A stretch of DNA of 64,000 nucleotides from Polyodon spathula. Taxonomy: Eukaryota; Chordata; Actinopteri; Acipenseriformes; Polyodontidae. Under the pieces are notes generated by a model. The model made no database searches. It saw nothing but the letters and a program-made list of their open reading frames with translations, and was not told the origin of the DNA. This document shows, piece after piece, positions 1-11,317 of this stretch. The translations under genes were made by a program, and so were the position numbers. How positions within the stretch are numbered: the first letter of the stretch is position 1; the number at the start of each line of letters is the position of its first letter. The stretch is taken from the NCBI RefSeq assembly GCF_017654505.1, contig NC_054537.1, positions 74,150,618 through 74,214,617 of the forward strand. Direction: 5' to 3'.

Positions 1-65
<65 letters not shown>
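1..65. repeat. (AT)n(AC)n compound microsatellite
   Basis: The window opens inside a perfect AT run that changes to a pure AC run ending near base 65. It is cut by the window edge, so its full length is unknown. Confidence 0.97.
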
Positions 66-67
<2 letters not shown>

Positions 68-3000
68 GCTACATACAACATATATTACACATTCATATGT
101 TCTATACTACTACACTAACTAAAGCTAAGGTATGGGATTTGCTTCTCTGGGCCTGCAACCTATGGTCTCCGCTTGCTTGTCATCACTCATTTTCAATGGG
201 CAAGGGGGAGCAATTGCTGGGCATCAAATCACCATCAAGTAAACCAGCCCTGACACCAGCTAAAAAGGGAGATGGATGGTCATCTGGCTTCTAGTGGAAG
301 TATTCACCGAAAGCATCATAGCTTTGTCCCCTGATACCAGGCCAGCACCAATGCAATCACCCCTTCATTCATCTGGGTCAGTGTATGACAGGACACGTTC
401 ATAGAAGAAGAAGCACTCATCTACTCACTGTTCAAAATGCAACTAATATAAATTCAGTGAAATGTTCTTTTGTCTGACTGACAGCATATGAAAATATACT
501 GCATTTATTCAGACTTTTTTTTTTTTGGAGCTAAATATCTTACATGAATTCAGAAAACAAACTTGTAAACTACAGTCATGATATTCCCACTGTGTATTAA
601 TTAGTTTAACTTACAACTTAGTTAAATGTTGTAGTTTGTTTTTCATTAAACCACACTATTTCAATAACAAAATACTGTTATATACGCCTTATTGTTTATT
701 TACATTGACTTTGCAATGGATCAACTGTGTAATCACATAACTCCTGGGATCGACATAGTATACAAGTTGCCAACGTTCATTTTTGCTTTACTTTCCATTG
801 AATCCAGACTTTAATGGTGTTTTTAATACAGCATTTTTTTTAACAGTTATTCAGAAGAGGTAATAATGTTGTAATGCTATTTTTCAAAATTAAAAACTAT
901 TAGGATAATGTGTAAATGATTGAGAAACAAATGTCCCCATATAACAAGTTAACCCCTTAATGAAAAAAAGTGTTTAAAATTAACAAGAAATCAACTTAGT
1001 TGCATGTAAGTAGCAGTTGAGAACAGTTTTTTGTTAAAAAAAAAAAAAAAAAAAATGAGACAAAGTTTGCACTCTCTTTTGAAAAAACAAAACAAAAAAT
1101 AAGTTAAATCAAGCAAACCTGGCAGACCTTTCGGGGAATACAGAGAACAATGTTTTAAGTGCGTAGATATCTTAAAAGCACATCACTTTCTATGTTTATC
1201 TGCCTCATTCTTCAAGAACACAAAGGGTATGAAGCTTGGATCTAAATGATTCAGTACCCAGTCCATTTTGCACTTCTGTCTCGTTTATAGACACCCTGCA
1301 GATTCTGCCCCCTTCTTCTTCACTCTTCCTGTACTGCAGCAGAGCAAAGGTAGGGTTAAAGAAACTCATGTATGTGTTACTGGCACAGATGGATTATTTA
1401 TTTATTATTTTATTACTAAAACATAATACCATTTACCTTATATCTCGGTAATTGGTTCTGGCTGACAGCATAACTCTAAGATTGTTGTGAATCTATTGCA
1501 GTGTATGGAAGATGAGTTTTTCTTAGCAAGGCTGAAAAGAGAATGGGGTCCAAAACTACCGAAAAACAAAATCCCACCTGCAATTTTTCCTGTTTCTAAT
1601 GTCAAACAAGGATATACTTTCACATACAAAATAATAATGGTATCCACTCAAAGCACCTCAATAGAAAGGTTGGTGACTAGAGACTGTATATCATTATGCC
1701 ACTATAATGCCACTGTGTAGCATTTTTTATTGAACATAAGACTTAATAAAAACGTGTTCTAAGTATTGCACATATCATTTATATAGTGCATTATATATTC
1801 TTAGGCCTAATGCTCCTCAAGGGACAATTAAAATTTGGAAGGCTTATTATTGTTCATGCAGCAACTGTATCCACTGGCAACACAGATTTCACTGGTTACA
1901 TTTATCGCTAACTGTAAATGGGTTTTCTCTCCACCTCTGTGTCTGTATAGGTCTAAGCATGAGGCCCATTGTGTTCATATTAATTATTCCTCTTTGGAAT
2001 TATATTGTACGACAAGAACTATGTTGTTTAACTAAAAGTGTAGCTTCTAATTCCACAGAGGTAATATTCTCAGTTCATGTCATTTTACATGTCAGAGTAC
2101 AAAGGGTAGAGCTGAAGAAGAAAGGGTAATAGTATAAAAAATGTATATGTTCTATTCTCTTCCCCAAGATTCATCTGTCGTCTTTAATAACTAAGTTTGG
2201 TGAAAGTTTATACATCAGAATGGTTCATTTGAGACAACAATTTATTTTGCCTTATTTATTTGCAGAATTACTGCATGCTCCTTTACTTAAAATGGACAAT
2301 ACACAGTGCTGCTTTGATGATGCATTTATCAGAAGCTGACGCACAATTGTGCTGCTTGATTCACTCTGGTGCATCACAAGGGGATACTTGCTGGGAACCT
2401 ATATTGCAGGGCAAAATGGATAAAACAGTGCTTGTTTTATTACGTTAGCTAAAAAAAACCTAGCTATGAAATTATTGCTGTCATCAATAGAAATCTACAA
2501 GAAGTCTATAATTCACAGAGACCTTTCCTTGCCCTGTTGTTTGTTGGAAAAACATCTGAAGTGGAAAACAAGGTCAAGTTGAAGCCAAATGATGATAAAG
2601 TGACATCTTTCAGAAACAATCAGTGACTAGGGCTTTTGGGATTAGCTATGTTTTATAGCCTTCCACGTATCTTCCAAGAGTAACACAGAATTTACAGGGA
2701 GTGCCCCTGTGTCAATTACTAGGACCTAACAAGGCCACAAATGCTAATTGATGATTGTTGGACGCAGATAATAGCGAGTCTTTTAAACCAAACATTACAG
2801 AGGACACATAACCTGTGTAGATCCCAGGATATAACCACACACATATGTGGCATAATATAATGTAGAATAATTTAAACACAAGGTCAACATTGTAAATAGT
2901 AATATGACTGTTTTTCAAAGGTTATTTGTATCTGTTCTTGTTAAAAAAAAAAAAAAAAAGGTGCATAAATCAAATTAAATTTCCATAAAGTACAGATATT

Positions 3001-3920
3001 TTGGCAAATTGAGAATGAAGGCTAACAATACTGTTTTTACAAATGTAAAAATATATGTCTAATTAACATTGTATTTCATTCTCGGCAGATTGCTGAGATA
3101 GCTTTACTATATTACAGGCTTGCCTGTGAACACTGCTGTGATGCAGCAGCCAGCACGACATCTCTCAAATAAATTCACATGACAGTTGTGAAACGCTCCT
3201 ATAATCAGTGACACGGGATGATTTTCCGCTTCTGACAAGCTCTTGTATTGAGTATGATAACAGTTACTTTGTCTTCATCCACTGCTGGAGTATAATATCA
3301 ATCCGTTTGATGATCCAGCAAACGAAGCCCAACACTTCTGTATCAATCTTCATAGAGTGCTGCCTGTTGTCTAACAAAAAGCCTGAAATGAGATCATTCA
3401 ATCACTGTGCTGGCTGGCCTTCTGTTGCTGAAGTGGTTTTAACTCCCTGTCAGTTTCCTTTTTTCAGCCTCTTAGAAAACTAGAGTACAGGCATCTAATT
3501 GATGGCAAAATCACTGTACCTGATCATAACCTAAAATTGAAATGATTTGGAATGCTCTTTTACATGTATTTTTTTTAGTGAATATTAGAGAACATTTGTC
3601 TGCTTATTATACTGTGGCTTGTTTACATATAATATTCCATTATAACTTCTCTGTCTCTCATTTTCTCACTCTTTCTAGAGTGGACTACTGTATGTTACAT
3701 TTAGAATAGGGAATGTATACGTGCTGTACAAGTTGTGCCATCATGAACTAACTAGACTCTTCTTGACTTTTAATAACGCCTCAACACTGTTTGTGTTTTC
3801 TCAAAATGAGTAAGTTGTTACATAGGCCACAGGGTTGTAAACCCCAGCTATTTAGATTTCTATAGGATTTCCTCTAAATTTTTTTTTTTTCACAGAGCTC
3901 TGTAGAAACTGTGTGCCATC
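66..3920. other. AT-rich stretch without a recognised gene
   Basis: Only short open frames of at most about 90 codons are present, with no motif I recognise and no splice-bounded coding look. Poly-A runs occur near 1036-1055 and 2942-2959. I see no transposon ends or RNA gene here. Confidence 0.6.
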
Positions 3921-4158
3921 TTAACTCTTTCAAGGCCGAGCCTGAATATTTCGGGCCCCGGAACATGTACCCCGACATTTCACAGCGCCGCCTGTTTTGT
4001 TTATCAGTTGCATAATTTAAAATGGTGCTGAAATGTGATCTATGTGTACTGATAGGCTTAAAACAGTCTTGTGCATTGAAGGGAATACTCAATGAACCTT
4101 GAACCTGGATGTACTTGTAGTTAGGAGTAAATAGATCTAATCTAAAATAGATCTAATT

Positions 4159-5107
4159 TTGCAAAATGGAATTCTGCAAGCGATCTCGCAAGGTAAATGC
4201 ACAGGCTGCAATGCATTTAATTACTCCAGTGGGGTAGAGGATCTTGATTTAGAGGATGAAAAGCTTTTGGATTTTATTTTTGCTGTAGACATGGAAGGTA
4301 AGTGGATTCACTATTTGATTTTGTATCTGTTCTTTTATTTTATATATGTTCTTTCTCACAATACCCTTGCTAATATGCCATGACATAACATTAGTAATAT
4401 ATTTAGGACGTTTTATCATGTTTGCAGGTTTGTTTACTGTTTTTATATAAAATGTACCTGTCAGATTGATCGCTTATTGATAGTTACTTTGGTAGATGAT
4501 TTACTTTATTAAGCGATGTTCTAAATCAGTCTTTTCATTTTTGTCAGCCATTTTATGTCTGCACCGGTTTGTATTTTTATTTGTAATTTACCATCTGATT
4601 TTTAGTATTAATACTTGTACAACAGACATCTTAGGTACAAGGTTGCTGTTTATCAGTCGAGTTATAATATATGAACAATAGATATTTTATTTGCAGCTTA
4701 TTTGTAGTATGTTGTGTTTTTTTTATTTTATTTTTTTACTAAGAACATTTCCATATCAAATGATCATAAAGTTGATGATAAATGTGCACAGTAATTTAAC
4801 ATTTTATCATCCTTCTCCCATGCTTAAGCTATGCATTTGCTGTACTTTTCTTTATTTCTTGGTTGAGAATGTGGCTTTTCTCATTTACCGTGCCAGACAG
4901 TGCAGACCCCAGTGCAAGTGATCAGGGAGGCAGACCGAACACCACAGGACATCTGGTGAGGCTGACAGCTCACCAATTCCCAAGCCTCGTTGTCTCCAAA
5001 GAGAACAAGGCAGTGTTTTGGCAGTGCAGATTGTGCAATGCAAGTTCTGGTCACTGACATCAGCAGAGCAAGTCAAGAAGTTCAAAGCTCATTACGTTTA
5101 TGGTCTT
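4159..5107 (+). pseudogene. piggyBac-like transposase remnants
   Basis: Two coding-like pieces remain. The first, at about 4230-4293, encodes an acidic segment (EDLDLEDEKLLDF) typical of piggyBac N-termini and runs into a GTAAGT that looks like a splice donor. The second, at about 4900-5060, encodes RLTAHQFPSLV, then a CX2C pair (QCRLC), which matches the start of the C-terminal cysteine-rich finger of piggyBac transposases. The catalytic DDD core is missing, and 4300-4860 is AT-rich noncoding sequence. The finger is cut off at 5107 by the LTR element. Assignment rests on family memory plus the matching element ends. Confidence 0.5.
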
Positions 5108-5769
5108 TGTGACAAAGTGCCCGCCCCTGTGTATATTATCTGTTATGTGTTGCGTGTGGTGTGTTTAAATGTTGGTGTATAGACATTGGTACACGGGATA
5201 TAAACGGGTCTGTGTAACACGAGTGTTTAAAATGTATATGTGTATTTAGGCACGAGGATTGCACAGCACTTCACGTGCAAGTAAAATGTAATAATATGTG
5301 AGCACGGGGAATTGCACTTTATTAATTCACGTGCTGGGATTCAAGTGAATAATTAATTGGTAATTGAATCCCAGCACAATAGTATATATAGATGCACGTT
5401 GTCACATACTGGGGGTTGAGTGTTCGGTGAGTAGGGAACGGGAGAGAGAGGAGGAAAGAGTTAGATATTTCAATTGCTATTACGTGCTGGTGGGACCAGC
5501 ACGATACTTGTTTATTTAAAACTCACCTTGTTTGTTAGTGTGTCTAGCTGCTCACCGTTTTTGTTAAGTATTAGTCCGTTTTTGTTTGTCTGTTTTATTT
5601 TGGCTACCAGTGCCGTGTCCTTTTTCTGTTTGTTTGTTCAACCCTTTTATTTTGCAATAAACCGGCGCAAGCAAGCGCCATCATCATTTCATTTCATCCG
5701 TCCTGTGTTTTGTGTATTGCCTTACCTTTCCTGGTTCTGACGCCGCCCACTTCGGCCGTCTCTGTGACA
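5108..5769 (+). repeat. 5' LTR of A1
   Basis: The boundary is set by comparison with 8497-9166 and by TG...CA termini. It holds a strong hairpin, a TATA box at 5383-5391, a polyadenylation signal AATAAA at 5656-5661 and a small GGCGC/GCGCC stem just after it. The U3-R-U5 order is as expected for an LTR. Confidence 0.92.
5331..5391 (+). promoter_or_regulatory. LTR promoter: 14-bp inverted repeat plus TATA box
   Basis: Perfect arms GTGCTGGGATTCAA (5331-5344) and TTGAATCCCAGCAC (5364-5377) surround an AATTAATT-rich centre. TATATATAG begins 5 nt after the right arm. The same arrangement recurs in the 3' LTR (arms 8721-8734 and 8754-8767). The TATA placement supports this as the core promoter; a role for the hairpin is inferred. 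Confidence 0.75.
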
Positions 5770-5771
5770 CG

Positions 5772-5789
5772 TGGTGTCCTGCGTGGGAT
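5772..5789 (+). other. Primer-binding site, tRNA-Leu-like
   Basis: Two nucleotides after the LTR the sequence is TGGTGTCCTGCGTGGGAT. It begins with TGG, complementary to the tRNA CCA end, and agrees with the well-known tRNA-Leu site TGGTGTCAGAAGTGGGAT at 14 of 18 positions. The same 18 bases stand at the equivalent place in A2. Confidence 0.7.
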
Positions 5790-5888
5790 AACAGCGCCTC
5801 CAAGCGTCAGACCAGGAGAGGTGTTTTGTCAAAAAAAAAAAAAAAAAAAAAAAAAACCACAGCAACAACAAAAAAAAAAAAATAAAAC

Positions 5889-8464
5889 ATGGAAGGCTGG
5901 GACTGGAGAGATGGCTGCCAGGACCTGGAGGAGTTCCTCGGTGGTCTGGAGGACCAGGGCTGGTGCCTTGCCTGTGGGGAGTTTGGGCACCCGGTGGTCC
6001 GCTGCCCCTACCAGGAGGGAGAGGAGGAACTGCCGCAGGAGGGGAAGGTGAGGAGGTGGCAGAGAAGGGGAAAGGGGAAGAGGAAGGCAGAGGTCCCACC
6101 GCTGTCTCCACAGCCGCACCAGTCTCCTGCAAGGGAGGAAGAGCCGCACCAGTCCCCTGCAAGTGAGGGAGAGCCGCACCAGTCCCCTGCAACAAGGGGA
6201 GACTACACACCGCTCCCACCTCCACCGCCAGGAGACTACAGCGCCTCCTCCCACCTCCACCGGCAGGCGCAGAGCAGCAGGAGCTGCCTCTGCCTCCGCC
6301 ACCTCCACCGGCAGGCGCAGAGCAGCAGGAGCTGCCTCTGCCTCCGCCACCTCCACCGGCAGGGGGAGAGCAGCAGGAGCTGCCTCTGCCTCCGCCACCT
6401 CCACCGGCAGGGGGAGAGCAGCAGGAGCTGCCTCTGCCTCCGCCACCTCCACCGGCAGGGGCAGAGCAGCAGGAGCTGCCTCTGCCTCCGCCACCTCCAC
6501 CGGCAGGGGGAGAGCAGCAGGAGCTGCCTCTGCCTCCGCCACCTCCACCGGCAGGGGGAGAGCAGCAGGAGCTGCCTCTGCCTCCGCCACCTCCACCGGC
6601 AGGGGCAGAGCAGCAGGAGCTGCCCTCTGCCTCCGCCACCTCCACCGGCAGGGGGAGAGCAGCAGGAGCTGCCTCTGCCTCCGCCACCTCCACCGGCAGG
6701 GGGAGAGCAGCAGGAGCTGCCTCTGCCTCCGCCACCGGCAGGAGCAGAGGGTGAATGCCTGCTGGGTCCCTGTCCACCAGCAGAGGGTGAATGCCTGCTG
6801 GGTCCCTGTCCACCAGCAGAGGGTGAATGCCGGCTGGGTCACTTCCCCCACCAGCAGAGGGTGAATGCCTGCTGGTATCACTTCCCCCACCAGCAGAGGG
6901 TGAATGCCTGCTGGGTCCCTGTCCACCAGCAGAGGGTGAATGCCTGCTGGTATCACTTCCCCCACCAGCAGAGGGTGAATGCCTGCTGGTATCACTTCCC
7001 CCACCAGCAGAGGGTGAATGCCTGCTGGTATCACTTCCCCCACCAGCAGAGGGTGAATGCCTGCTGGTATCACTTCCCCCACCAGCAGAGGGTGAATGCC
7101 TGCTGGTATCACTTCCCCCACCATCACGAGGAGAGGAGCTGGAGCTTCCTCTGCCTCCACCTCCATCAGGGGGAGAGGAGCAGGAGCTGCCTCTCCCTGC
7201 ACCACAAGGGCCAGGACTAGATGCTGGCGGTCCTCAGCAGCCCTTGCATAGGCTGCTGAGGGAAGCACGGGGAAGAACCTCCCGGCTGCAGTGGCCGAAA
7301 AGAGGGCCAACACCCGCACCCCAGCTTGTCATGACTGCCAGCCTCGCTTCGCCCAAGGATGCCAGCCTCGCTTCGCCCAAGGATGCCAGCCTCGCTTCGC
7401 CCAAGGATGCCAGCCTCGCTTCGCCCAAGGATGCCAGCCTCGCTTCGCCCAAGGATGCCAGCCTCGCTTCGCCCAAGGATTCCAGTCTCGCTTCGCCCAA
7501 GGATGCCAGCCTCGCTTCGCCCAAGGATGCCAGCCTCGCTTCGCCCAAGGATGCCAGCCTCGCATCGCCTGGGGTTGCCCGCCGCTCTGCATCGCCTGGG
7601 GTTGCCCGCCGCTCTGCATCGCCTGGGGTTGCCCGCCGCTCTGCATCGCCTGGGGTTGCCCGCCGCTCTGCATCGCCTGGGGTTGCCCGCCGCTCTGCAT
7701 CGCCTGGGGTTGCCCGCCGCTCTGCATCGCCTGGGGTTGCCCGCCGCTCTGCATCGCCTGGGGTTGCCCGCCGCTCTGCATCGCCTGGGGTTGCCCGCCG
7801 CTCCGCATCACAGCCGGAAGTACTGTGGCCGGAACCCCACGAAGGGGAGCTGCCGGCCACGAAGAAGGGGGAGGAGGTCTGGAGACCGCCAACCCCAGCA
7901 GCAGTTTCGCTGCCGGAGAAGGGGGAGGAGGTCTGGAGACCGCCAACCCCAGCAGCAGTTTCGCTGCCGGAGAAGGGGGAGGAGGTCTGGAGACCGCCAA
8001 CCCCAGCAGCAGTTTCGCTGCCGGAGGAGGGGGAGGAGGTCTGGAGACCGCCAACCCCAGCAGCAGTTTCGCTGCCGGAGGAGGGGGAGGAGGTCTGGAG
8101 ACCGCCAACCCCAGCAGCAGTTTCGCTGCCGGAGGAGGGGGAGGAGGTCTGGAGACCGCCAACCCCAGCAGCAGTTTCTCCGCCGGAGATCGTGGGGGAG
8201 GTCCGGAGACCTGCTCCCTCTGCAGTTTCTTCCCTGCAGGAAGAACGGTGGTTGAAGCCCCACCAAGGGGAGCTGCCGGCGCCGAAGGAGGGGGAAGGTC
8301 AGGAGACCACACCCCAAGCAGCCTTTCCGCTGCTAGGACTACCCTGGCAGGAGAATGCTACCCTGCTGACAGCATTACGACCTGTGGGCCCCTGGAAGCC
8401 TCTGGTCCTGGCCAAGGACTTTGGGCGGGACTTTTGGGCTTTTAAGGGGGGAGGTGGCCATTGA
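5889..8464 (+). CDS. Gag-like protein with one CCHC zinc knuckle and five tandem-repeat domains (frameshifted)
   Basis: The ATG at 5889 directly follows an A-rich leader. Residues 26-39 form a CX2CX4HX4C zinc knuckle (C26, C29, H34, C39), the RNA-binding motif of retroviral and retrotransposon nucleocapsids, followed by CPYQEGEEE. Behind it come peptide repeats: a proline-rich PPPPPPAGGEQQELPL type, EGECLLVSLPPPA, SLASPKDA, SPGVARRSA and an 18-residue GEEVWRPPTPAAVSLPE type. A unique tail ending in RDFWAFKGGGGH stops at 8464, 32 bp before the 3' LTR. No capsid homology, protease or polymerase is visible. The reading frame changes near 6245, 6630 and 6840 by small indels, so this copy cannot give one continuous product. 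The repeats stay open in every frame, so the true frame inside them is uncertain. Confidence 0.6.
6245..6740 (+). repeat. 48-bp coding tandem repeat (about 10 copies)
   Basis: The unit encodes 16 residues, PPPPPPAGGEQQELPL in one frame. A one-base insertion near 6630 moves later copies into another frame. Confidence 0.9.
6750..7125 (+). repeat. 30- and 39-bp coding tandem repeat
   Basis: Short units (GECLLGPCPPAE) and longer ones (GECLLVSLPPPAE) alternate early and become uniform later. All are multiples of three. Confidence 0.88.
7331..7565 (+). repeat. 24-bp coding tandem repeat
   Basis: About nine copies of an eight-residue unit, SLASPKDA, nearly identical at the DNA level. The SPKD core recalls the SPKK-type motifs of histone H1 tails; that likeness is only suggestive. 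Confidence 0.92.
7560..7808 (+). repeat. 27-bp coding tandem repeat
   Basis: Nine copies of a basic nine-residue unit, SPGVARRSA. The junction with the preceding 24-bp array shares the SLASP sequence, so one array may have grown out of the other. Confidence 0.92.
7860..8190 (+). repeat. 54-bp coding tandem repeat
   Basis: About six near-identical 18-residue units containing EEVWRPPTPAAV, plus a degenerate last copy. Period 54 was confirmed from the spacing of GGGGGAGGAGG at 7921 and 7975. Confidence 0.92.
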
Positions 8465-8483
8465 GGCCATGTGTGCTTTGCAC

Positions 8484-8496
8484 AGGAGGGGGTATA
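8484..8496 (+). other. Polypurine tract of A1
   Basis: AGGAGGGGG followed by TATA lies immediately before the 3' LTR, the usual place for the plus-strand primer. A2 has the same tract in its own orientation (16615-16627 on this strand). Confidence 0.75.
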
Positions 8497-9166
8497 TGTA
8501 ACAAAGTGCCCGCCCCTGTGTATATTATCTGTTATGTGTTGCGTGTGGTGTGTTTAAATGTTGGTGTATAGACATTGGTACACGGGATATAAACGGGTCT
8601 GTGTAACACGAGTGTTTAAAAATGTATATGTGTATTTAGGCACGAGGATTGCACAGCACTTCACGTGCAAGTAAAATGTAGTAATATGTGAGCACGGGGA
8701 ATTGCACTTTATTAATTCACGTGCTGGGATTCAAGTGAATAATTAATTGGTAATTGAATCCCAGCACAATAGTATATATAGATGCACGTTGTCACATACT
8801 GGGGGTTGAGTGTTCGGTGAGTAGGGAACGGGAGAGAGAGGAGGATAAAGAGTTAGATATTTCAATTGCTATTACGTGCTGGTGGGACCAGCACGATACT
8901 TGTTTATTTAAAACTCACCTTGTTTGTTAGTGTGTCTAGCTGCTCACCGTTTTTGTTAAGTATTAGTCCGTTTTTGTTTGTCTGTTTTATTTTGGCTACC
9001 AGTGCCGTGTCCTTTTTCTGTTTGTTTGTTCAACCCTTTTATTTTGCAATAAACCGGCGCAAGCAAGCGCCATCATCATTTCATTTCATTTCATCTGTCC
9101 TGTGTTTTGTGTATTTCATTCCTTTTCCTGGTTCTGACGCCGCCCACTTCGGCCGTCTCTGTGACA
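8497..9166 (+). repeat. 3' LTR of A1
   Basis: It is near-identical to 5108-5769, with a few base changes and small indels such as one extra TTTCA near 9090. It ends TGTGACA at 9166, followed by the target-duplication partner GTCTA. Confidence 0.92.
9048..9053 (+). terminator. Polyadenylation signal AATAAA in the 3' LTR
   Basis: AATAAA precedes a GGCGC...GCGCC stem and a TC-rich stretch, consistent with 3'-end formation of the element transcript at the R/U5 border. Confidence 0.55.
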
Positions 9167-9374
9167 GTCTATTATTATTGGAAAACTCTTTATTTCTCCT
9201 CAAATTTTTACTTTTACATTAACACCACCCCTTGGTGGCATTACATTTTGGTTGACAGAGGTCAATAGTTATTTAAAGTCATAGATATACCCTTCATGGT
9301 GAAGTGAATGCATAAGTGGTTATTAAAAAATGTTTGGAATTTTACTTTGTAATTTCTTTGTAATATCTGTGCCT

Positions 9375-9377
<3 letters not shown>

Positions 9378-9463
<86 letters not shown>

Positions 9464-9476
9464 TATATATATATAT

Positions 9477-9510
<34 letters not shown>

Positions 9511-9515
9511 TATAT
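9378..9515. repeat. (CT)n followed by interrupted (AT)n microsatellite
   Basis: A pure CT run of about 52 bp is followed by about 85 bp of AT repeats with a few breaks. Confidence 0.95.
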
Positions 9516-9633
9516 CATGTTTTAGGTCCCAAATTCTGGTGCTACAGATAAAGGGTCAGTTGTCCCCACGAAGACACAGTAGTACAGGTACATTATTTGT
9601 CATCATGTACATTGATAGATTTATATAGCCAGA

Positions 9634-9697
<64 letters not shown>

Positions 9698-9699
<2 letters not shown>

Positions 9700-11317
9700 G
9701 TGGCTTGCAAAAGTATTCAGACCCCTGACCAATTCTCTCATATTACTGAATTACAAATGGTACATTGAAATTTCGTTCTGTTTGATATTTTATTTTTAAA
9801 CACTGAAACTCAGAATCAATTATTGTAAGGTGACATTGGTTTTATGTTGGGAAATATTTTTAAGAAAAATAAAAAACTGAAATATCTTGCTTGCGTAAGT
9901 ATTCAACCCCTGTGCTGTGGAAGCTCCCAGTTTGCACCGATGAAAGGAATTGCCCTAATGAGGACACAATTACCTTACCATTGGCCTCCACCTGTGAACC
10001 ATTAAAGTTGCTGTCACATTTTCTGGATAAAAACCCCACTGTTGAAGGATCATTGGTAAGGCTGTGAATCTGAAGGAAAATGAAGACCAAAGAGCATTCT
10101 ACAGAAGTTAGAGATAAAGTAATACAAATGCATAGATTAGGGAAAGGGTACAAAATAATATCCAAGTGTTTGGATATCCCAGTGAGCACAGTTGGATCAA
10201 TAATCAGGAAGTGGAAGCTGCATCACACCACTCAGGCACTGCCAAGAAAAGGCTGTCCCTCAAAACTCAAGGCTCAAACAAGAAGGAGACTTGTGAGATA
10301 AGCCACAGAGAGGCCAACAATCACTTTGAAGGAGCTACAGAGTTCAGTGGCTGGGAGTGGAGTAATGGTGCACCAGTCAACCATATCAAGAGCTCTGCAT
10401 AACACTGGCCTGTATGGGAGGGTGGCAAGAAAGAAGCCGTTACTCAAAAAGTACCATCTGAAAGCACGTCTGGAGTTTGCCAGAAAGCATGAGAGTGACC
10501 CAGCTGCGATGTGGGAAAAGGTTTTGTGGTCAGACGAGACCAAGATAGAGCTTTTTGGCCAAAACTCAAAGCGCTATGTGTGGCACAGACCTAACACTGC
10601 CCATGCCTCAAGACACACCATCCCTACAGTGAAGTATGGTGGTGGCAGCATCATGCTGTGGGGATGCTTCTCATCAGCAGGGACTGGGCATCTTGTTACA
10701 ATTGAAGGAAGAATGGATGGAGCAAAATACAGGAAAATATTGCAAGAGAATCTGCTTCAGTCCACTAAAAAACTGAAGCTTGGGAGGAAATTCACCTTTC
10801 AGCAGGACAATGATCCCAAGCACAAGGCCAAAGCAACATTGGAGTGGCTCAAGAACAAAAAGGTGAATGTCCTACAGTGGCCCAGTCAAAGTCCTGATCT
10901 CAATCCCATTGAGAATCTGTGGCACTATTTGAAAATTGCAGTCCACAAGTGTTGTCCAACCAACCTGAACAACCTGAAGCAAATCTGCCAAGAAGAATGG
11001 GCCAAAATCACTCCGACACTGTGTGCAAAGCTGGTACATACTTACCCCAAAAGACTTAAAGCTGTTATTGCAGCTAAAGGTGGCTCTACCAAATATTAAT
11101 GTGTGGGGGTTGAATACTTATGCAAGCAAGATATTTCAGTTTTTTTATTTTTCTTAAAAATATTTCCCAACATAAAACCAATGTCACCTTACAATAATTG
11201 ATTTTGAGTTTAAGTGTTTTAAAATAAAATATCGAACAGAACGAAATTTCAATGTACCATTTGTAATTCAGTAATATGAGAGAATTGGTCAGGGGTCTGA
11301 ATACTTTTGCAAGCCAC

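Larger units (their letters stand above)
5108..9166 (+). mobile_element. LTR element A1: non-autonomous, zinc-knuckle plus repeat protein, no pol
   Basis: Two LTRs of 662 and 670 bp flank a 2.7-kb interior. By eye they differ at only about ten sites, so the insertion is young. Each LTR starts TGTRACAAAG and ends TGTGACA. The flanks are GTCTT on the left and GTCTA on the right, a 5-bp target duplication with one mismatch. A tRNA-Leu-like primer site follows the 5' LTR and a purine tract precedes the 3' LTR. The interior encodes one gag-like protein and no protease, reverse transcriptase, RNase H or integrase, so movement must be in trans. A related copy, A2, lies inverted at 15874-20146. Confidence 0.9.

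Noticed and set aside
5722..7319. Long minus-strand open frames (363 and 496 codons) opposite the A1 repeats
   Set aside because: They are antisense readings of stop-free tandem repeats. They have no motif, and the knuckle, leader, primer site and purine tract all place the gene on the plus strand.
6245..8190. Collagen-like or extensin-like host gene
   Set aside because: The repeats are bounded by LTRs, a primer site and a purine tract, and no introns or host domains are seen.
7234..8317. Several other-frame proteins rich in Ala-Arg, Gly-Trp or Pro in the A1 repeat region
   Set aside because: Every frame of these 3n repeats is open, so length alone is no evidence of coding. Only the frame joined to the knuckle or to the conserved tail was kept.
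9330..9741. Short open frames made of Leu-Ser or Tyr-Ile repeats, here and at 11307, 23248, 24381 and 34461
   Set aside because: They are translations of CT and AT microsatellites.
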